64,000 nt of DNA from positions 35,269,648 to 35,333,647 of the forward strand of contig CM055101.1 of the NCBI GenBank assembly GCA_029204225.1, given 5' to 3'. The notes below the pieces were generated by a model. The model did no database searches. It saw only the letters and a program-made list of their open reading frames with translations, and was not told the DNA's origin. This document shows, in pieces, positions 10,895 through 63,896 of the stretch; positions within the stretch are counted from its first letter, which is position 1; every line of letters begins with the position of its first letter. A program made the translations under genes and the position numbers. Origin of the DNA: Diphasiastrum complanatum. Taxonomy: Eukaryota; Streptophyta; Lycopodiopsida; Lycopodiales; Lycopodiaceae.

Positions 10895-12295
10895 ATGGCA
10901 CATTCACCTACCCAGAGTGAGACTATTCAGGAAACCTTATCCGATCAGTTTCGTCGCATGGATGAGACCCTTTCTGGCCTCGTTCTTCGCTTCGATTCAG
11001 TTATGACCAGCTTTGCTACTATGCAGTCACAGATTGATTCTTTACAGCCTCATGGTCCTGGTAAAGCTCCTGTTTTTCCTACATTTGGGACTCCCCCTCC
11101 ATTTGGATTTCCATCTTCTTCTGCTAGTCAGCCTGGTGGTGGACCGTTCATTCCATCTAACCCACCTCCTGGTTTCTTTCCTCGTCCCCCCCTTCCTGAG
11201 CCACACTTTGCTCGAGACTTTCGTGATAGGGTACAGCTTGCTACCTATTCCGGTTCCTCTGACGGGAACTTATTAGAGAATTGGTTTGCTAAGCTTGACA
11301 CATATTTTCAGATTTACCCTAAGACTGATCCTCAGAAGATCCAGTTGGTTGCTTTACATTTAGATGGACGTGCCGCCACGTGGTGGCGAGTTTATAGAGC
11401 TGATCCTGATCGGGAAGGGCTCCATGTATGGCATACTTTTCGCCGTGACCTCCGCCATGCTATGATTGATCCTCAGTGGCTTGACCGCCAACGTGATACA
11501 TTCCGTAGTCTCACTCAGACCAGTGATCTTGCTTCTTATACAGATCAGTTTATGGAGCTTTCTTATCTTTTCACAGATCTACAGCCCACTGAGCTTATTT
11601 CCCATTACATTGCTGGGCTTCGTGGTGCTTTACGTTATGATGTTTCCTTCCGTCCTACCACACTTGTTGAGGCGATGTCTCTTGCCAGTACTTTACAGCA
11701 TAAGTACTCTGACACCCTTCCTTCCCGCTTCTCCCGACCCCATCCTTCTGCTTCATCTTTTCCCTCTACGTCCACCCCTACACCGGCCCCTTCAGTTCTA
11801 GCTCTCTCCATTGTCCCTTCGCCTCCTCGACCTGCTTTTGTCCGACGTTACACGTCTGCAGAGTTCGCTGATCTTCAGCAGAAGCGTCTTTACTTTCGTT
11901 GTAAGAGTCCTGACCATCTTGCCCGTGATTGCCGCCAGCCTCTCCCTACTACTACTGCTGTTTTTTACCATGAGGGCACTACTCCAGATGATTCCGATAT
12001 CTACATTCATATTTCTGATGAGCCTGACTTATCCTCTGAGCCTTCCCCTGATTTACTTCCTGCTACTTGCCATGCTCAGCTTGCCTATGCTACTTGGACA
12101 GGGCGTCCTGGTCCTCGCTCCATTCGATTACGTGTGCGTATTACAGGTCGTGAGTATATTGCTTTAGTTGATACTGGTAGCACTCATTCTTTTATTAGCA
12201 GTTATATCGCTAGTCGGATCCGTGCTTCACCTATTCCTGCTTCACAGCCTCTCACAGTTGAGGTTGCCAGTTCTCATTCTTTTCCTAGTTCTTAG
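10895..12295 (+). pseudogene. Gypsy A1 gag and start of protease
   Basis: I start it at the ATG of MAHSPTQSETIQ because the homologous copy A2 starts there too. The upstream 18 codons are open but unmatched. Around residue 120 the gag core appears (ENWFAKLDTYFQIYPKTDP, AATWWRVYRADPD), then a Ser/Pro-rich linker and a zinc knuckle at about 11888-11930. The first zinc ligand is Tyr (YFRCKSPDHLARDC) where A2 has Cys, so this CCHC box is damaged. The protease begins with ALVDTGSTHSFI (catalytic Asp, DTG) near 12165. The frame ends at a TAG at 12293-12295 where A2 has CAG, and continues open in the same frame. Confidence 0.9.
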
Positions 12296-13530
12296 ATGTT
12301 TCAGCATTTACCATACCACATTGGAGATTTCTCTGGACAGGCAGATCTTTACATTATCCCTATGGAGCGTTATGATCTTATCCTTGGTGCTGATTGGTTT
12401 GCATCTCTTGGAGCCGTTACACTGGACTTGACACAGCAGACATTGACATTTGTACATGATGCAGTTACACACTCACTTGTTGGCATTGATTCTCAGGGAG
12501 ACTTCCAATTGATTACTGGGAAGCAGTTTATTCGCAGCCTGCCGAAGGCTCATTGTGCTGCCTTATTATGTGTTCAGCGGGCAGTACCAGTTCCTCCAGT
12601 TTCTACACCAGCAGTTGTTCCTCAGGTGATTTCTGACTTATTACATCAGTATGCTTTTGTCTTTTCAGAACCTATGACGCTACCACCATTACGTGACGTG
12701 AACCATCATATTGACTTGCGTCCTGGTTCTGCTCCTCCTTCTCGTCCCCCTTATCGTATGTCTCGATCTAAGCGTGATGAGCTTGAGCTCCATATTACTA
12801 CCTTGTTAGATCAGGGTCTCATTGTTCCTAGTCACAGCCCTTTTGGTGCTCATGTTCTCCTTATTAATAAGAAAGATGGTACCAAACACCTTTGTATTGA
12901 CTATCGTGCTTTACATAAGTTGACTATTCGTAATCAGTACCCTATTCCACACATGGATGACCTCTTTGACCAGCTCGGTACCTCTAAAATCTTTTCCAAG
13001 ATAGACCTTCGTTCTGGATATTACCAAATCAGGATGCACACCTTCTGACGAACATAAGACTGCTTTCCGTACTCATCTTGGTTTATATGAATTTCGTGTG
13101 CTTCCTTTTGGTGTTACTAATGGCCCTCCTACGTTCCAGAATGTGATGAATAACGTCTTGCGTCCGCTTCTTGGTCATTGTGTCTTGGTTTATTTTGATG
13201 ATATTCTTATTTTTAGTCAGTCCCTTGCTGAGCATGTTGCCCATCTTTCCTCTGTCTTTCCGTTACTTGTACACCACCAGTTATTTGCTAAGTTGTCTAA
13301 ATGTTCTTTTGTTGTTTCTGAGATCGAGTTTCTTGGTTTTCTTATTTGTAATGGTCACATTCGTCAGGACCCTCATAAGGTTCAGGCCATCCAGGATTGG
13401 CCTATACCTATTGATATTCATCATGTTCGTATGTTTCTTGGTTTAGCCACTCACCTTCGTCGTCCAGTTCCTCATTTTGCCACTATTGCAGCTCCTCTTC
13501 ATGCACTTTTGAAGAAGTCTAGTACTTTTC
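12296..13530 (+). pseudogene. Gypsy A1 protease end and reverse transcriptase
   Basis: Continues the gag-protease frame: [14 protein letters not shown] (protease C-terminal block), then RT with [34 protein letters not shown] and [17 protein letters not shown] one-base insertion near 13040 shifts the frame. RT continues from 13050 with LPFGVTNGPPTFQNVMN and the catalytic VYFDDILIFSQ near 13190. RT copies element RNA into cDNA in virus-like particles. A second shift near 13530 separates it from RNase H. Confidence 0.9.
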
Positions 13531-13531
13531 T

Positions 13532-14220
13532 TTGGACTGTCAGACAGCGTTTCATACTCTTCGTCGTGCTGTTGTTGATGCTACCGTTATGTGTTTACCA
13601 CAGTTTGATCAGAAGTTTCTTGTTGAGACTGATGCTAGTAATGTTGGTTTGGGTGCTTTACTTCGCCAGTCACAATGTATTATTGCTTATGAGTCGCGTC
13701 TTCTTCGCTCTTATGAGCAACGTTATTCTGTGCATGAGAAAGAGATTCTTGCTATTATCTATGCTCTTAAGAAGTGGCGTCATTATCTATATCGAGTCCC
13801 ATTTGACATTATTACTGATCACCAGTCTTTACGTTATCTGTTTTCTCAACGTGACCTTAGTGATCGTCAATCTCGTTGGTTGCAGTTTTTACAGCCTTTT
13901 AATTTCTCCATATTGTATCGTCCTGGTCGTGCTAACACTGCTGCTGATGCATTATCTTGTCTTCCAGCTTTGTTAAATACACTCGATTCTATTATTCCTC
14001 CACGGTTTCATGCCCTACCTGCAGCATACCTTACATGTTCTGATTTTCGTGATGTTTATAGTTCTGCCCCACCTGTTTCATCCAGTCCTCATCAGGTTTA
14101 CTCCATTATTGACAATCGTCTTTATCATTATGATTCTCTTTGTATCCCTAGTTCTTTGGGTATCCGTTCCAAGTTGTTGTCGGATGCTCATTCCTCTCCT
14201 GTTGGGGGTCACTTTGTTTT
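13532..14220 (+). pseudogene. Gypsy A1 RNase H
   Basis: RNase H domain with FLVETDASNVGLGALL (first catalytic Asp), YSVHEKEILAIIYALKKWRH (Glu), DIITDHQSLRYLFSQ (Asp) and GRANTAADALSCL (last Asp motif). All four acidic residues are visible. It ends where the integrase zinc-binding N-terminus (GGHF...CPFC) is reached, with another frameshift near 14215. Confidence 0.88.
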
Positions 14221-15153
14221 CAGAAGTCTTATGCTCGTCTCAAAGACCATTTCTATTGGCCCTCTCTTCGATCTGAGCTTGCTGTACTTATTCGTACCTG
14301 CCCTTTTTGTCTTCGTAATAAGTACTCCCGTGCTAAATCTGCTGGTTTGCTTCAGAGTTGGCCTATTCCTCATTGCCAGTGGACTGATATGTCTATGGAC
14401 TTTATCCTTGGCCTTCCCCATACCCAGCGTGGTCACGATTCATGTATGGTGGTAGTTGACAGGTTCTTGAAACAGGCACATTTTATCCTAGTTCGCAGTA
14501 CTATCACAGCAGAGCAGTGTGCACGTTTGTTCCTATCAGAGATTTTCCACCTGCATGAATTTCCTCGTACTATCCTTTCTGATCGGGATAGTAAGTTTAG
14601 ATCTATATTCTGGACAGAGCTTATGCGTATTTTGGATGTTCAGCTTTTTATGGGTTCTGCTTATCATTCTACTTCTGATGGGCAGTCTGAGGTCCTTAAC
14701 AGGATATTATTTACGCCATTTTGTTACTCCTTCAAGGAAGGATTGGGATCAGCAATTATGTTTAGCAGAGTATAGCTATAATAGCTCTGTTAGTACCAGC
14801 ACAGGCGTCTCACCATTTTTATTATCTCATGGCTATGCACCTCTTTTACCTGGCATTCCTCTTCCTCCTGAGGATACACCTATTACACTTGCATCTTTTC
14901 TATCAGGTGCTCGAGAGCTTATTACCCGGGCCAGTTCTCATTTACAGCATGTTCAGCAGCGTTATCAGACCTCAGTTGATCGTCACCGCCGCCATGTTGA
15001 GTTTCAGCTTGGAGATATGGTTTATCTACGCTTACGGTTTGCACGTCATCATTTTGTCCAGGGCCATGCTTCTACTGAGAAGCTTGCACCACGTTATTAT
15101 GGGCCTTATCGCATTGTGGAGGTTCTTAGTCCAGTTACATATCGCTTACTTTT
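14221..15153 (+). pseudogene. Gypsy A1 integrase
   Basis: Integrase core in at least two frames. The zinc-binding end (about 14215-14345) is followed by the DDE core: DMSMDFILGLPHTQ (first Asp), LSDRDSKFRSIFWTEL (second Asp) and SAYHSTSDGQSEVLNR (Glu). A frameshift follows near 14735. The C-terminal part (RYQTSVDRHRRHVEFQLGDM, APRYYGPYRIVEVLSPVTYR) is the usual gypsy GPY/F module. The reading breaks at the insertion starting near 15153. Confidence 0.88.
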
Positions 15154-15258
15154 ATGAAATTTATGATTTTGTAATCTTTGAATGTAGGGTCGTAGTTTAG
15201 CACGAGCCACCCTCCGCCTGTCAAAAGGGTTAGTTCCACTAGGAAAAGACGCTTCCTG
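15153..15258. other. About 100-bp insertion of unknown origin in gypsy A1
   Basis: In A2 the integrase tail runs without a gap from VTYRLQL to PASTRVCDVSHVS. In A1 about 100 bp intervene between CGCTTAC and CTTCCTGCC. The insert begins TTTTATGAAATTTATGATTTTG and contains GGGTCGTAGTTTAGCACGAG. A CGCTT occurs at both ends and may be a target duplication, but it is short. I do not recognise it. Confidence 0.6.
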
Positions 15259-15602
15259 CCTCCACACGCGCCTGTGATGTATTCCATGTCAGTTTATTAC
15301 GTGCTGCTATTGAGGATGATGCTCCTTGTGATGTTGAGTTTCCTACTGCTCCAGAGTTATTTCCATTTTTACCTGCTGCTATATTACAGGTCCGTCTATA
15401 CCATAGTCGACGCCGCCGGCAGATTCAGTTTTTGGTCCAGTGGGATGGTCGTCCTATTGAGGAGGCCACATGGGAGCCTATTGATGTCTTTTATCATACA
15501 CCATTACTTGCGGATCAGGCTCGTGCTCTTGCTGCACTTGTTGATTCCTCTACATCAGATGTTCCTAAAGCTGTTGATGCACCAGGGCTTGCTGCTACTT
15601 GA
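15259..15602 (+). pseudogene. Gypsy A1 chromodomain remnant and 3' end of pol
   Basis: After the insertion the polyprotein resumes, and near 15400-15480 it reads QFLVQWDGRPIEEATWEPID. This is the second half of a chromodomain (consensus YLVKWKG...EATWE). Chromodomains on integrase C-termini are known to direct chromoviruses to particular chromatin. The reading ends in a TGA shortly before the purine tract. Frame breaks mean it is not translated as one product. Confidence 0.8.
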
Positions 15603-15648
15603 TCCGGTTATCTTTTCGGCAGTTGGGTCTTTTTTTTGTGTCGGGGAG

Positions 15649-16075
15649 AGTTATGGACTCGGCTCATTACATTCGCCGCGTCCATTTACATTTACAATTA
15701 CTTTACTTTATGCATAAGCAAGCCTCGGGCCCTTTTTTATTTACTAGTGACATTCAGACTATATGGTTGGCCTTTGGCCTTTTTATTCATTATTAGGCCA
15801 TTTGGACATATTACTGGAGAGTGGGGGCCTTCTTGGAGGGCGCACTATTATCCCTCCCAGTTGGGCCCTAGCCACTGGAAGCTTCCTTTTAGGGCTTCCT
15901 CTTGGCTATAAGTAGGGAAACTGTGTCATTTGTCATTCAGCTGATGATATTGATCTCTCTCTTTCCTACTTTCTAGGGTTAAGTCTTGCTTATGTACTGC
16001 TTCCATAGCTTAAGTCTTGCTTATGTGATGCTTTCATAGCTTAGCTCTAGATCAGCTATGGCTCTATTCGTAACT
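15649..16075 (+). repeat. 3' LTR of gypsy A1
   Basis: 427 bp, preceded by a purine tract (GGGGAG at 15643-15648). TATAAGTA at 15907-15914. It differs from the 5' LTR by scattered substitutions and small indels, so the insertion is not recent. Confidence 0.92.
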
Positions 16076-16900
16076 CGGACCCTGCCAATAACTCGCCTGT
16101 ACAATGCTACTACCGCCTGTATAGTATCCTCCTGAAAGCCCCGATCATGAAGTCTCTGTATCAATAGATGCCTAGGCACAGAATCAAATGCCTTGCGGAA
16201 ATCCACAAAGCAGCAGTATACACGCTCCCTCTTGGCCTTAGCCTCCTCAATGATGGACCTCAAAGTAAAGATATGATCCGATGTAGTATATCCCGGTCTG
16301 AAACCCGCCTGTCCAATGGCATGGAGTGATCTAGCATCCATCTCTGTACTGATCTCTGACTGTAGGATAGAACCATATACTTTGGCGAAGAGGTGACTGA
16401 TCATAATGGTGCGGTAGTTGTCAGCTTTCATGGGGTCCCCGCCTTTGTGGATAGGGTGAATGAGGTTTGTGGACCATGGAGAGGGAAAATCAGAGGTAAC
16501 AGCTCGGTTGAATAGGATGGAGAGAAAGGGTGAGAGGATGTCGGGAGCATACTTTAGAAGTTCAGCCTCTAGCTCATCAATGTCTTTGGCTTTATGGGAA
16601 TGGAGTCATGTGATGGCCTTTTCTATAAGTTCGTTAGTGAATATGGCAGAAGTATCCGTGAGACAGGAGTTGGGAAGAGGAGGGGTATCTGGGATGGTGT
16701 ACAATGATGTGGCATATGCGACCCAAGTGCTAAGGTCTGTGATCCGTGGTGGGGGTGATCGTGGAAGGAACCTCTTCCAGAATGAACCAGAGGAAGAACT
16801 AAAGAGGAGATCCATCAGTTTCTTACCCTGACCAATCTCGTATGCGATTTTCTTTTTTTTTGTGGTTCTGCGGTAGACACGAGATATGGTTTTGGTCATA
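16076..16900 (-). pseudogene. LINE L3 ORF2: linker and RT fingers
   Basis: Minus-strand pieces: SFWKRFLPRSPPP to TNELIEKAIT (linker before RT), then ADNYRTIMISHLFAKVYGSIL, AGFRPGYTTSDHIFTLRSII (RT block 2-3) and YCCFVDFRKAFDSVPR (block A, first catalytic Asp). It ends IQAVVALYRRVIGRVR at the gypsy A1 junction. Together with 9776-9553 it forms a standard LINE RT. A frameshift lies between the two pieces, near 16450-16600. Confidence 0.88.
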
Positions 16901-17069
16901 TGAGGAAGATGGGAGCGAGCATATATGAGGTTCTGATGTAGCTGGATGCATTCCTGATCATACCAGGGGTTATAGGGTCTATGACGTTGCTGGTCTTTGG
17001 GCCGTGGGGATGGAAAGGCAATGGAAGCTGCAGTATGGATGGTCTGGACAAGAAAGAGGGACTGCTCCT

Positions 17070-18020
17070 CTAAAGTATGCTCATGTGGAAAATAGGTAAG
17101 GAGATCGGAGAGGGCTTCTCTGTATAGTGGTGTGTGATGTGAAGTGTAGCGGTAGGTGGGTTTAGCTGTAGGGTCGAAGAGAAAATAGGTGTGATGTGGA
17201 GATGACCGACAGAGAGTGAGAGATATGAATGATCAGAAAGAGTGGTGTGGTGTACAGAGAATGATGAAATGAAGTGAAGGAGAAACGGTGAACCCATGAA
17301 ATAGTCGACGACGCTATGTCCTCCACTATGTGGGAAGCAAGTGTAGTCACCAGAGCCTGGCAGCTGAAGAAGGCCATTATAAATGGCCAGTCCATGAGCC
17401 TCACCCAACTGAAGCATCTGCTCCCCATATGATGTCACTGGACCCACTGCATCCGCCGATCGCCGTATAAGACCAAGATCATCCCAATCAAGTGCATGTA
17501 TCCGCTGTGGGTCATCTGCTGCTCTGTGAAATTCCATTTGCCTAGACCCAGTCCTGGAATTGAAGTCCCCCGCTAGAAGAATATATCCTCGATCCTCATA
17601 TCTGATAATGTCCGATGAAATATCCATGAAAGGTGACTCCTCCTCTGAGGTGAAAGCTGATGTCTCTGGAGGGAAATAACAAATAGCCAAGAATATGTCA
17701 CGATCTAACTCCATCAACCTGTGGTCCAACCTGATCCAGATATAGCGAGCCTGCTCGTCAGTGTATAGTAGCTCGACCCATGGCTGGAGAGAGTCTCGAA
17801 ATAAGCAAGCAACACCACCTGAACCGCGACTAGTCAGTGCCCTCGTCTTCCCTCTGCAAGTAGAAAGCCAGCAAAATCCCTCAATGCAAGGAAGTCCTCT
17901 CTCAGGACTCTCATGTGTCTCAGTAAGTATAAGGATATCCCCTGTAGTACAAAAATCTCTAAAGTCTCCTGCTGTAGTTGAAGAATGGATACCATTGCAG
18001 TTCCATAAACTTAACCGCAA
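17070..18020 (-). CDS. LINE L3 ORF2 N-terminus: endonuclease
   Basis: A 316-residue open frame starting MRLSLWNCNGIHSSTTAG. Endonuclease motifs in order: WNCNGI (Asn), ILILTETHESP (Glu, about residue 37), GGVACLFRDSL, FLAICYFPPE, YILLAGDFNSRTGS (Asp/Asn), GGHSVVDYFMGSP and TLSDHSYLSLS (Asp-His). All motifs expected for an APE-type LINE endonuclease are present, so this domain looks intact. It nicks target DNA for target-primed reverse transcription. The start at MRL is about 50 bp downstream of the ORF1 stop. Confidence 0.9.
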   Translation of the reverse strand: MRLSLWNCNGIHSSTTAGDFRDFCTTGDILILTETHESPERGLPCIEGFCWLSTCRGKTRALTSRGSGGVACLFRDSLQPWVELLYTDEQARYIWIRLDHRLMELDRDIFLAICYFPPETSAFTSEEESPFMDISSDIIRYEDRGYILLAGDFNSRTGSRQMEFHRAADDPQRIHALDWDDLGLIRRSADAVGPVTSYGEQMLQLGEAHGLAIYNGLLQLPGSGDYTCFPHSGGHSVVDYFMGSPFLLHFISSFSVHHTTLSDHSYLSLSVGHLHITPIFSSTLQLNPPTATLHITHHYTEKPSPISLPIFHMSIL

Positions 18021-18071
18021 TGCTTTTGTGAGGGCCCCCGAACCGCTCCCAAGTCCGGGGGGCCCAAATTC

Positions 18072-18996
18072 CTATGCCTCAGATTTTTGGGGGTCAATGT
18101 ATCGGGCCTTACCATCCCGATAGATCACCCTTTTTCCCAGTGCTTTGGCTTCGCTGAAAACCTTCCTCCTTTCGGCAACTTGCATAGGTGTGAGATCATC
18201 GTCCATGAAGACAAGGGTACCTCTCAGCCTAGCTCGTAGCCTAAGGACAACTTGCCGCTCCTCTATTCCCGTGAACCGTATAATGAGTGTAGTTGGATCT
18301 CTTTTAGTTCTCCACGCTTTTTCCATTCCGTTGTGATGGTGGGAAAGTGTATCCGTGAGGAAACTGGATGCTTCGGTAATTGGAACCTTAGTATCTTCAA
18401 TTCCTCGCACCCGCACATTCAAAGATTTATACTTCCACATTTCCTCTTCGGATATGGTGGCTGAGTTGACGCTATTGAAAGTGTGTGTACCTTCTTTACC
18501 GTCTTCTTTGAATAGAGAGGCCCATGTTTTGGTTTCCGCCTTATGTTGCTCAATCCGTTCCTCCAATTCTTGGATCTTTGTGGCTGGAAGGTACTGTTCA
18601 AATGCTTTCGTAGGAGAGTAGGCTTCTTTAGGGAATGAGAGAGGATAATGGGAGGGGGCAGGAGAACCATGGAGAAAGGAGAGGGCCAAGGAAGAGGGGG
18701 GAGGGTTGTGAGCAGGCAGCGAGGGCTTGGGAAGGGCCAGCGAGGGGGTGGGAGGGGCGGGAGTAGGCTGAGCAGACAGCGAGGGGGTGGGAAGGGCCAG
18801 CGAGGGGGTGAGAAGGGCCAATGAGGGGGTGGGAAGGGCCAGCGAGGGGGTGGGAGAGGTGGTGGGAGAGGGAGTAGGCAGCGACGGGGTGTGTGAAGGG
18901 CCAGCGACAGGCTGCAAAGGAGAGGGAGGGGGGTAGCGAAGGAGAGGGAGGGGAGCGAGGGGGAGGGGAGTGAGGGCTCCCCTTTTTTCTGGCCAT
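18072..18996 (-). CDS. LINE L3 ORF1 (RNA-binding, coiled coil), frameshifted
   Basis: The ATG at 18996 (MARKKGSPHSPPP) opens one frame, and the C-terminal two thirds are read in another (open from 18917), so a frameshift lies in the Pro/Ser-rich N-terminus. That region is a minisatellite encoding repeated PTPSLAL units (21 bp). Then come a coiled coil (ATKIQELEERIEQHKAE), an RRM-like stretch (SLNVRVRGIEDTKVPITEAS ... TTLIIRFTGIEERQVVLR) and a basic C-terminal domain (DLTPMQVAERRKVFSEAKAL, GKRVIYRDGKARYI). These match the layout of plant L1-type ORF1 proteins, which coat element RNA. Confidence 0.8.
18720..18870. repeat. 21-bp minisatellite in LINE ORF1
   Basis: Imperfect tandem GGGAAGGGCCAGCGAGGGGGT units encoding PTPSLAL on the minus strand, about five to six copies with one diverged stretch. 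Confidence 0.8.
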
Positions 18997-19086
18997 GGAG
19001 ACCCGCTGAGTGCGATGGAGGTCAGAGGGGGAGGTGAGTGCGACCAGGGTAGGGCGAGCTAGGCCAGGGCAGCAGCCATCACCATC

Positions 19087-19088
<2 letters not shown>

Positions 19089-19160
<72 letters not shown>
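19089..19160. repeat. (GA)36 tract joining LINE L3 and L4
   Basis: 72 bp of perfect GA repeat. On the minus strand it is the CT tail of L4, whose AATAAAGCTTTCTTTCTTTCT signal precedes it. It is followed directly by CGCGATGGTGATGG, the 5' leader of L3. Confidence 0.92.
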
Positions 19161-19163
<3 letters not shown>

Positions 19164-19608
19164 AAGAAAGAAAGCTTTATTAATGTCTTTTCCATGCCAA
19201 AAGGCATATAAGACTAGTAAATGTACATGTCAAGTATGTGGTAACCAGAGGAGCGTATGAAACGTCTCCAAAACAGTAACAAAAGTAGCAATCTAGAGCT
19301 AAAGCTATAAACTGAAATAGATGTGATGCTATTAGAAACATGTGGGAGCATGTATACTGCTAACAGTCATGAGTGAGGTATGACGCTATCATCTAGTCAT
19401 GTCCTGCTGGTGTTGATGATATAGAAGGATGTAATACGGCCTATGGCATGAAGGGCCACTGGTGGTCTCTGACGTCGTCTGAGAGGATGAAGAGGTCTCC
19501 TCGTGATAGGTCGAGTAGCTCGTGCTGCAACATGGGTATGTGTGGGACGTTGTCTCTGGTCTCTGTGGGCAAGTAATCATCATCATCGTCGTCACCGTAC
19601 ACTTTCGA
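19161..19608 (-). mobile_element. LINE copy L4, 3' end only
   Basis: Minus-strand 3' UTR and end of ORF2: AATAAAGCTTTCTTTC tail, TGACATGTAC box, the CCTTTTGGCATG-type block before AAAAGACATTAATAAAG, and upstream Ser/Thr-rich coding remnant. It is truncated near 19608. It is the first member, in transcription order, of the left LINE array. Confidence 0.8.
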
Positions 19609-20948
19609 AAAGTTTTAGCCTTGCATGGGCACATGCATAAGCTAGGTTGGGGCCCATATTGCCAAAAAGGCCTAGCAAACATAAGTATACCATCCCTTTA
19701 GCTAAAGGTCAAGATAAAAAAGTTTCGGAAACTATGATCTATAATCTTGAGATAGATCATTTGAAATAAATTGGAAATCACAAAGAAGTACTTGATAGTC
19801 AATATCGTCAATGACCAGTTTGAGCAAATCAATGGACAAATTTTACTAGACCATGTAAATGTATTGACACATTGTTTGAAGGGTTTTATATAAAAGGCTC
19901 CATTCTCAACACAAGTTTGGCTATTCTCTCACAAGTTTGGTGAATCGAGGTAAGGAAAAACAAAGAGGCTTGTTGATAAGTCGTGACAAACAAGCAACTA
20001 CATACTTCAACATCGAAAAAGTTTTCAAGGTTCCATGTTTATCATTAAAGAAGACTTCTCTAAACCTCAACATGTGGAGAGTGCCAAAAAGTCGCCCAAG
20101 GATATTCAAAACTTACATTGGCTTCAATTTAAGGTGGGGAAAGGCTAATCAAAGCAGTTACTACATGAGGTAGAAACACAAACAATGGAACAAACAATGA
20201 AACCAATTTCTCCTCGGGGAACTATGATAGTTTTCAATGAGCAAAGCAATTGCATAAACAAAAGTTGCAAGTGACGGAATACGATGTCAATAGATGAAAC
20301 CTGTGAATATAGAGACAAAAGGTTATCTCAAACACTCAACATTGAATGGAAAAGCAAATAAAAATTGAGATTAGAGATGGCTTCCTATGTCCAAAGTCTG
20401 TTAGAGAACAAAATCAAACAGATTTAAAGAGAGCCAAAAAGTCAATATACATCCATATACTTTGGTTCATTAAAACAAATCCAACTTCTAATTTAGTATG
20501 ATTTCAAAAGTTTTTTTTTTAAAACTTGAACATGTTAATGGAATGATGCCAAAGAAACTGAAAAAGTCATGTTGTCATTTTCACCAAGCCTTTTTGCTCG
20601 ACCAAGATAAAACTCAAAATAACCACAAAAGAAGCTCTCCCCATATTTCACATAGCCATGATAACTCTCCTCCAAAGGACAAGACCCTGATAACAAATAT
20701 CAGTTGCAATCCATAGTTGGAAAAAATATGCGATAGTTTGTAGCCACAAGAAAATCTAATCTAGCAAGATTCATTGTCAAGAAACTATGTCATCAAATAA
20801 GTCCACATCCATTCATCATTAATTGCAAAATCTGTATTTCACTCCAAAACATCCTTCAAAATAACCTTCTTGATGATTCTCAATGTATTTCCACTTTTAA
20901 CATATGCCAATACGTTCTTGATAATGGCATTGAAAAATGACCACATAC
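19609..20948. other. Intron or flank of LIG4, no element recognised
   Basis: AT-rich, many short open stretches, no motif. It lies downstream (on the gene strand) of the last LIG4 exon found. The reading of that exon stays open to 20839, past the splice donor, by chance. Later LIG4 exons (motifs IV and V) were looked for by eye here and not found. Confidence 0.5.

Positions 20949-63896
<42,948 letters not shown>

Larger units (their letters stand above)
9777..16075 (+). mobile_element. Ty3/gypsy chromovirus A1
   Basis: A 6.3-kb LTR retrotransposon: LTR, iMet PBS, gag, protease, RT, RNase H, integrase, chromodomain remnant, purine tract, LTR. The order (integrase after RNase H) and the chromodomain place it among plant chromoviruses. 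It is inserted in LINE L3. The LTRs end AGTTA...TAACT and the flanks are (T)CGGA / TCGGA, so the target duplication is 4 or 5 bp depending on whether the last T belongs to the LTR. One nonsense codon, at least four frameshifts and a roughly 100-bp insertion make it defective. Confidence 0.93.
7948..19088 (-). mobile_element. LINE copy L3, near full length, split by gypsy A1
   Basis: The most complete LINE in the window, about 4.8 kb without the insertion. Minus-strand order: 5' leader (19088-18997), ORF1 (18996-18072), ORF2 endonuclease (18020-17070), linker and RT fingers (16900-16076), then gypsy A1 (16075-9777), RT palm and thumb with YADD (9776-9553), connection and Cys/His domain (9367-8213), 3' UTR ending AATAAAA-TCTTTC. 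Removing A1 restores a continuous RT reading, with a 4-5 bp target duplication (CGGA or TCGGA). Its 5' end starts right after the (CT)36 tail of L4. Confidence 0.9.

Noticed and set aside
15153-15258. Organelle DNA insertion in gypsy A1
   Set aside because: I could not match it to a specific plastid or mitochondrial gene; left as unknown.
9777-16075. Endogenous pararetrovirus
   Set aside because: LTRs, an integrase with DDE core and a chromodomain identify Ty3/gypsy; no movement or coat protein motif.
20839-20948. Extension of the LIG4 exon to 20839 (ends KKVILKDVLE, superficially like motif IV)
   Set aside because: A canonical GTATGT donor follows CATG at 20949, and the extension lacks the conserved EG before the motif; the likeness is probably chance.
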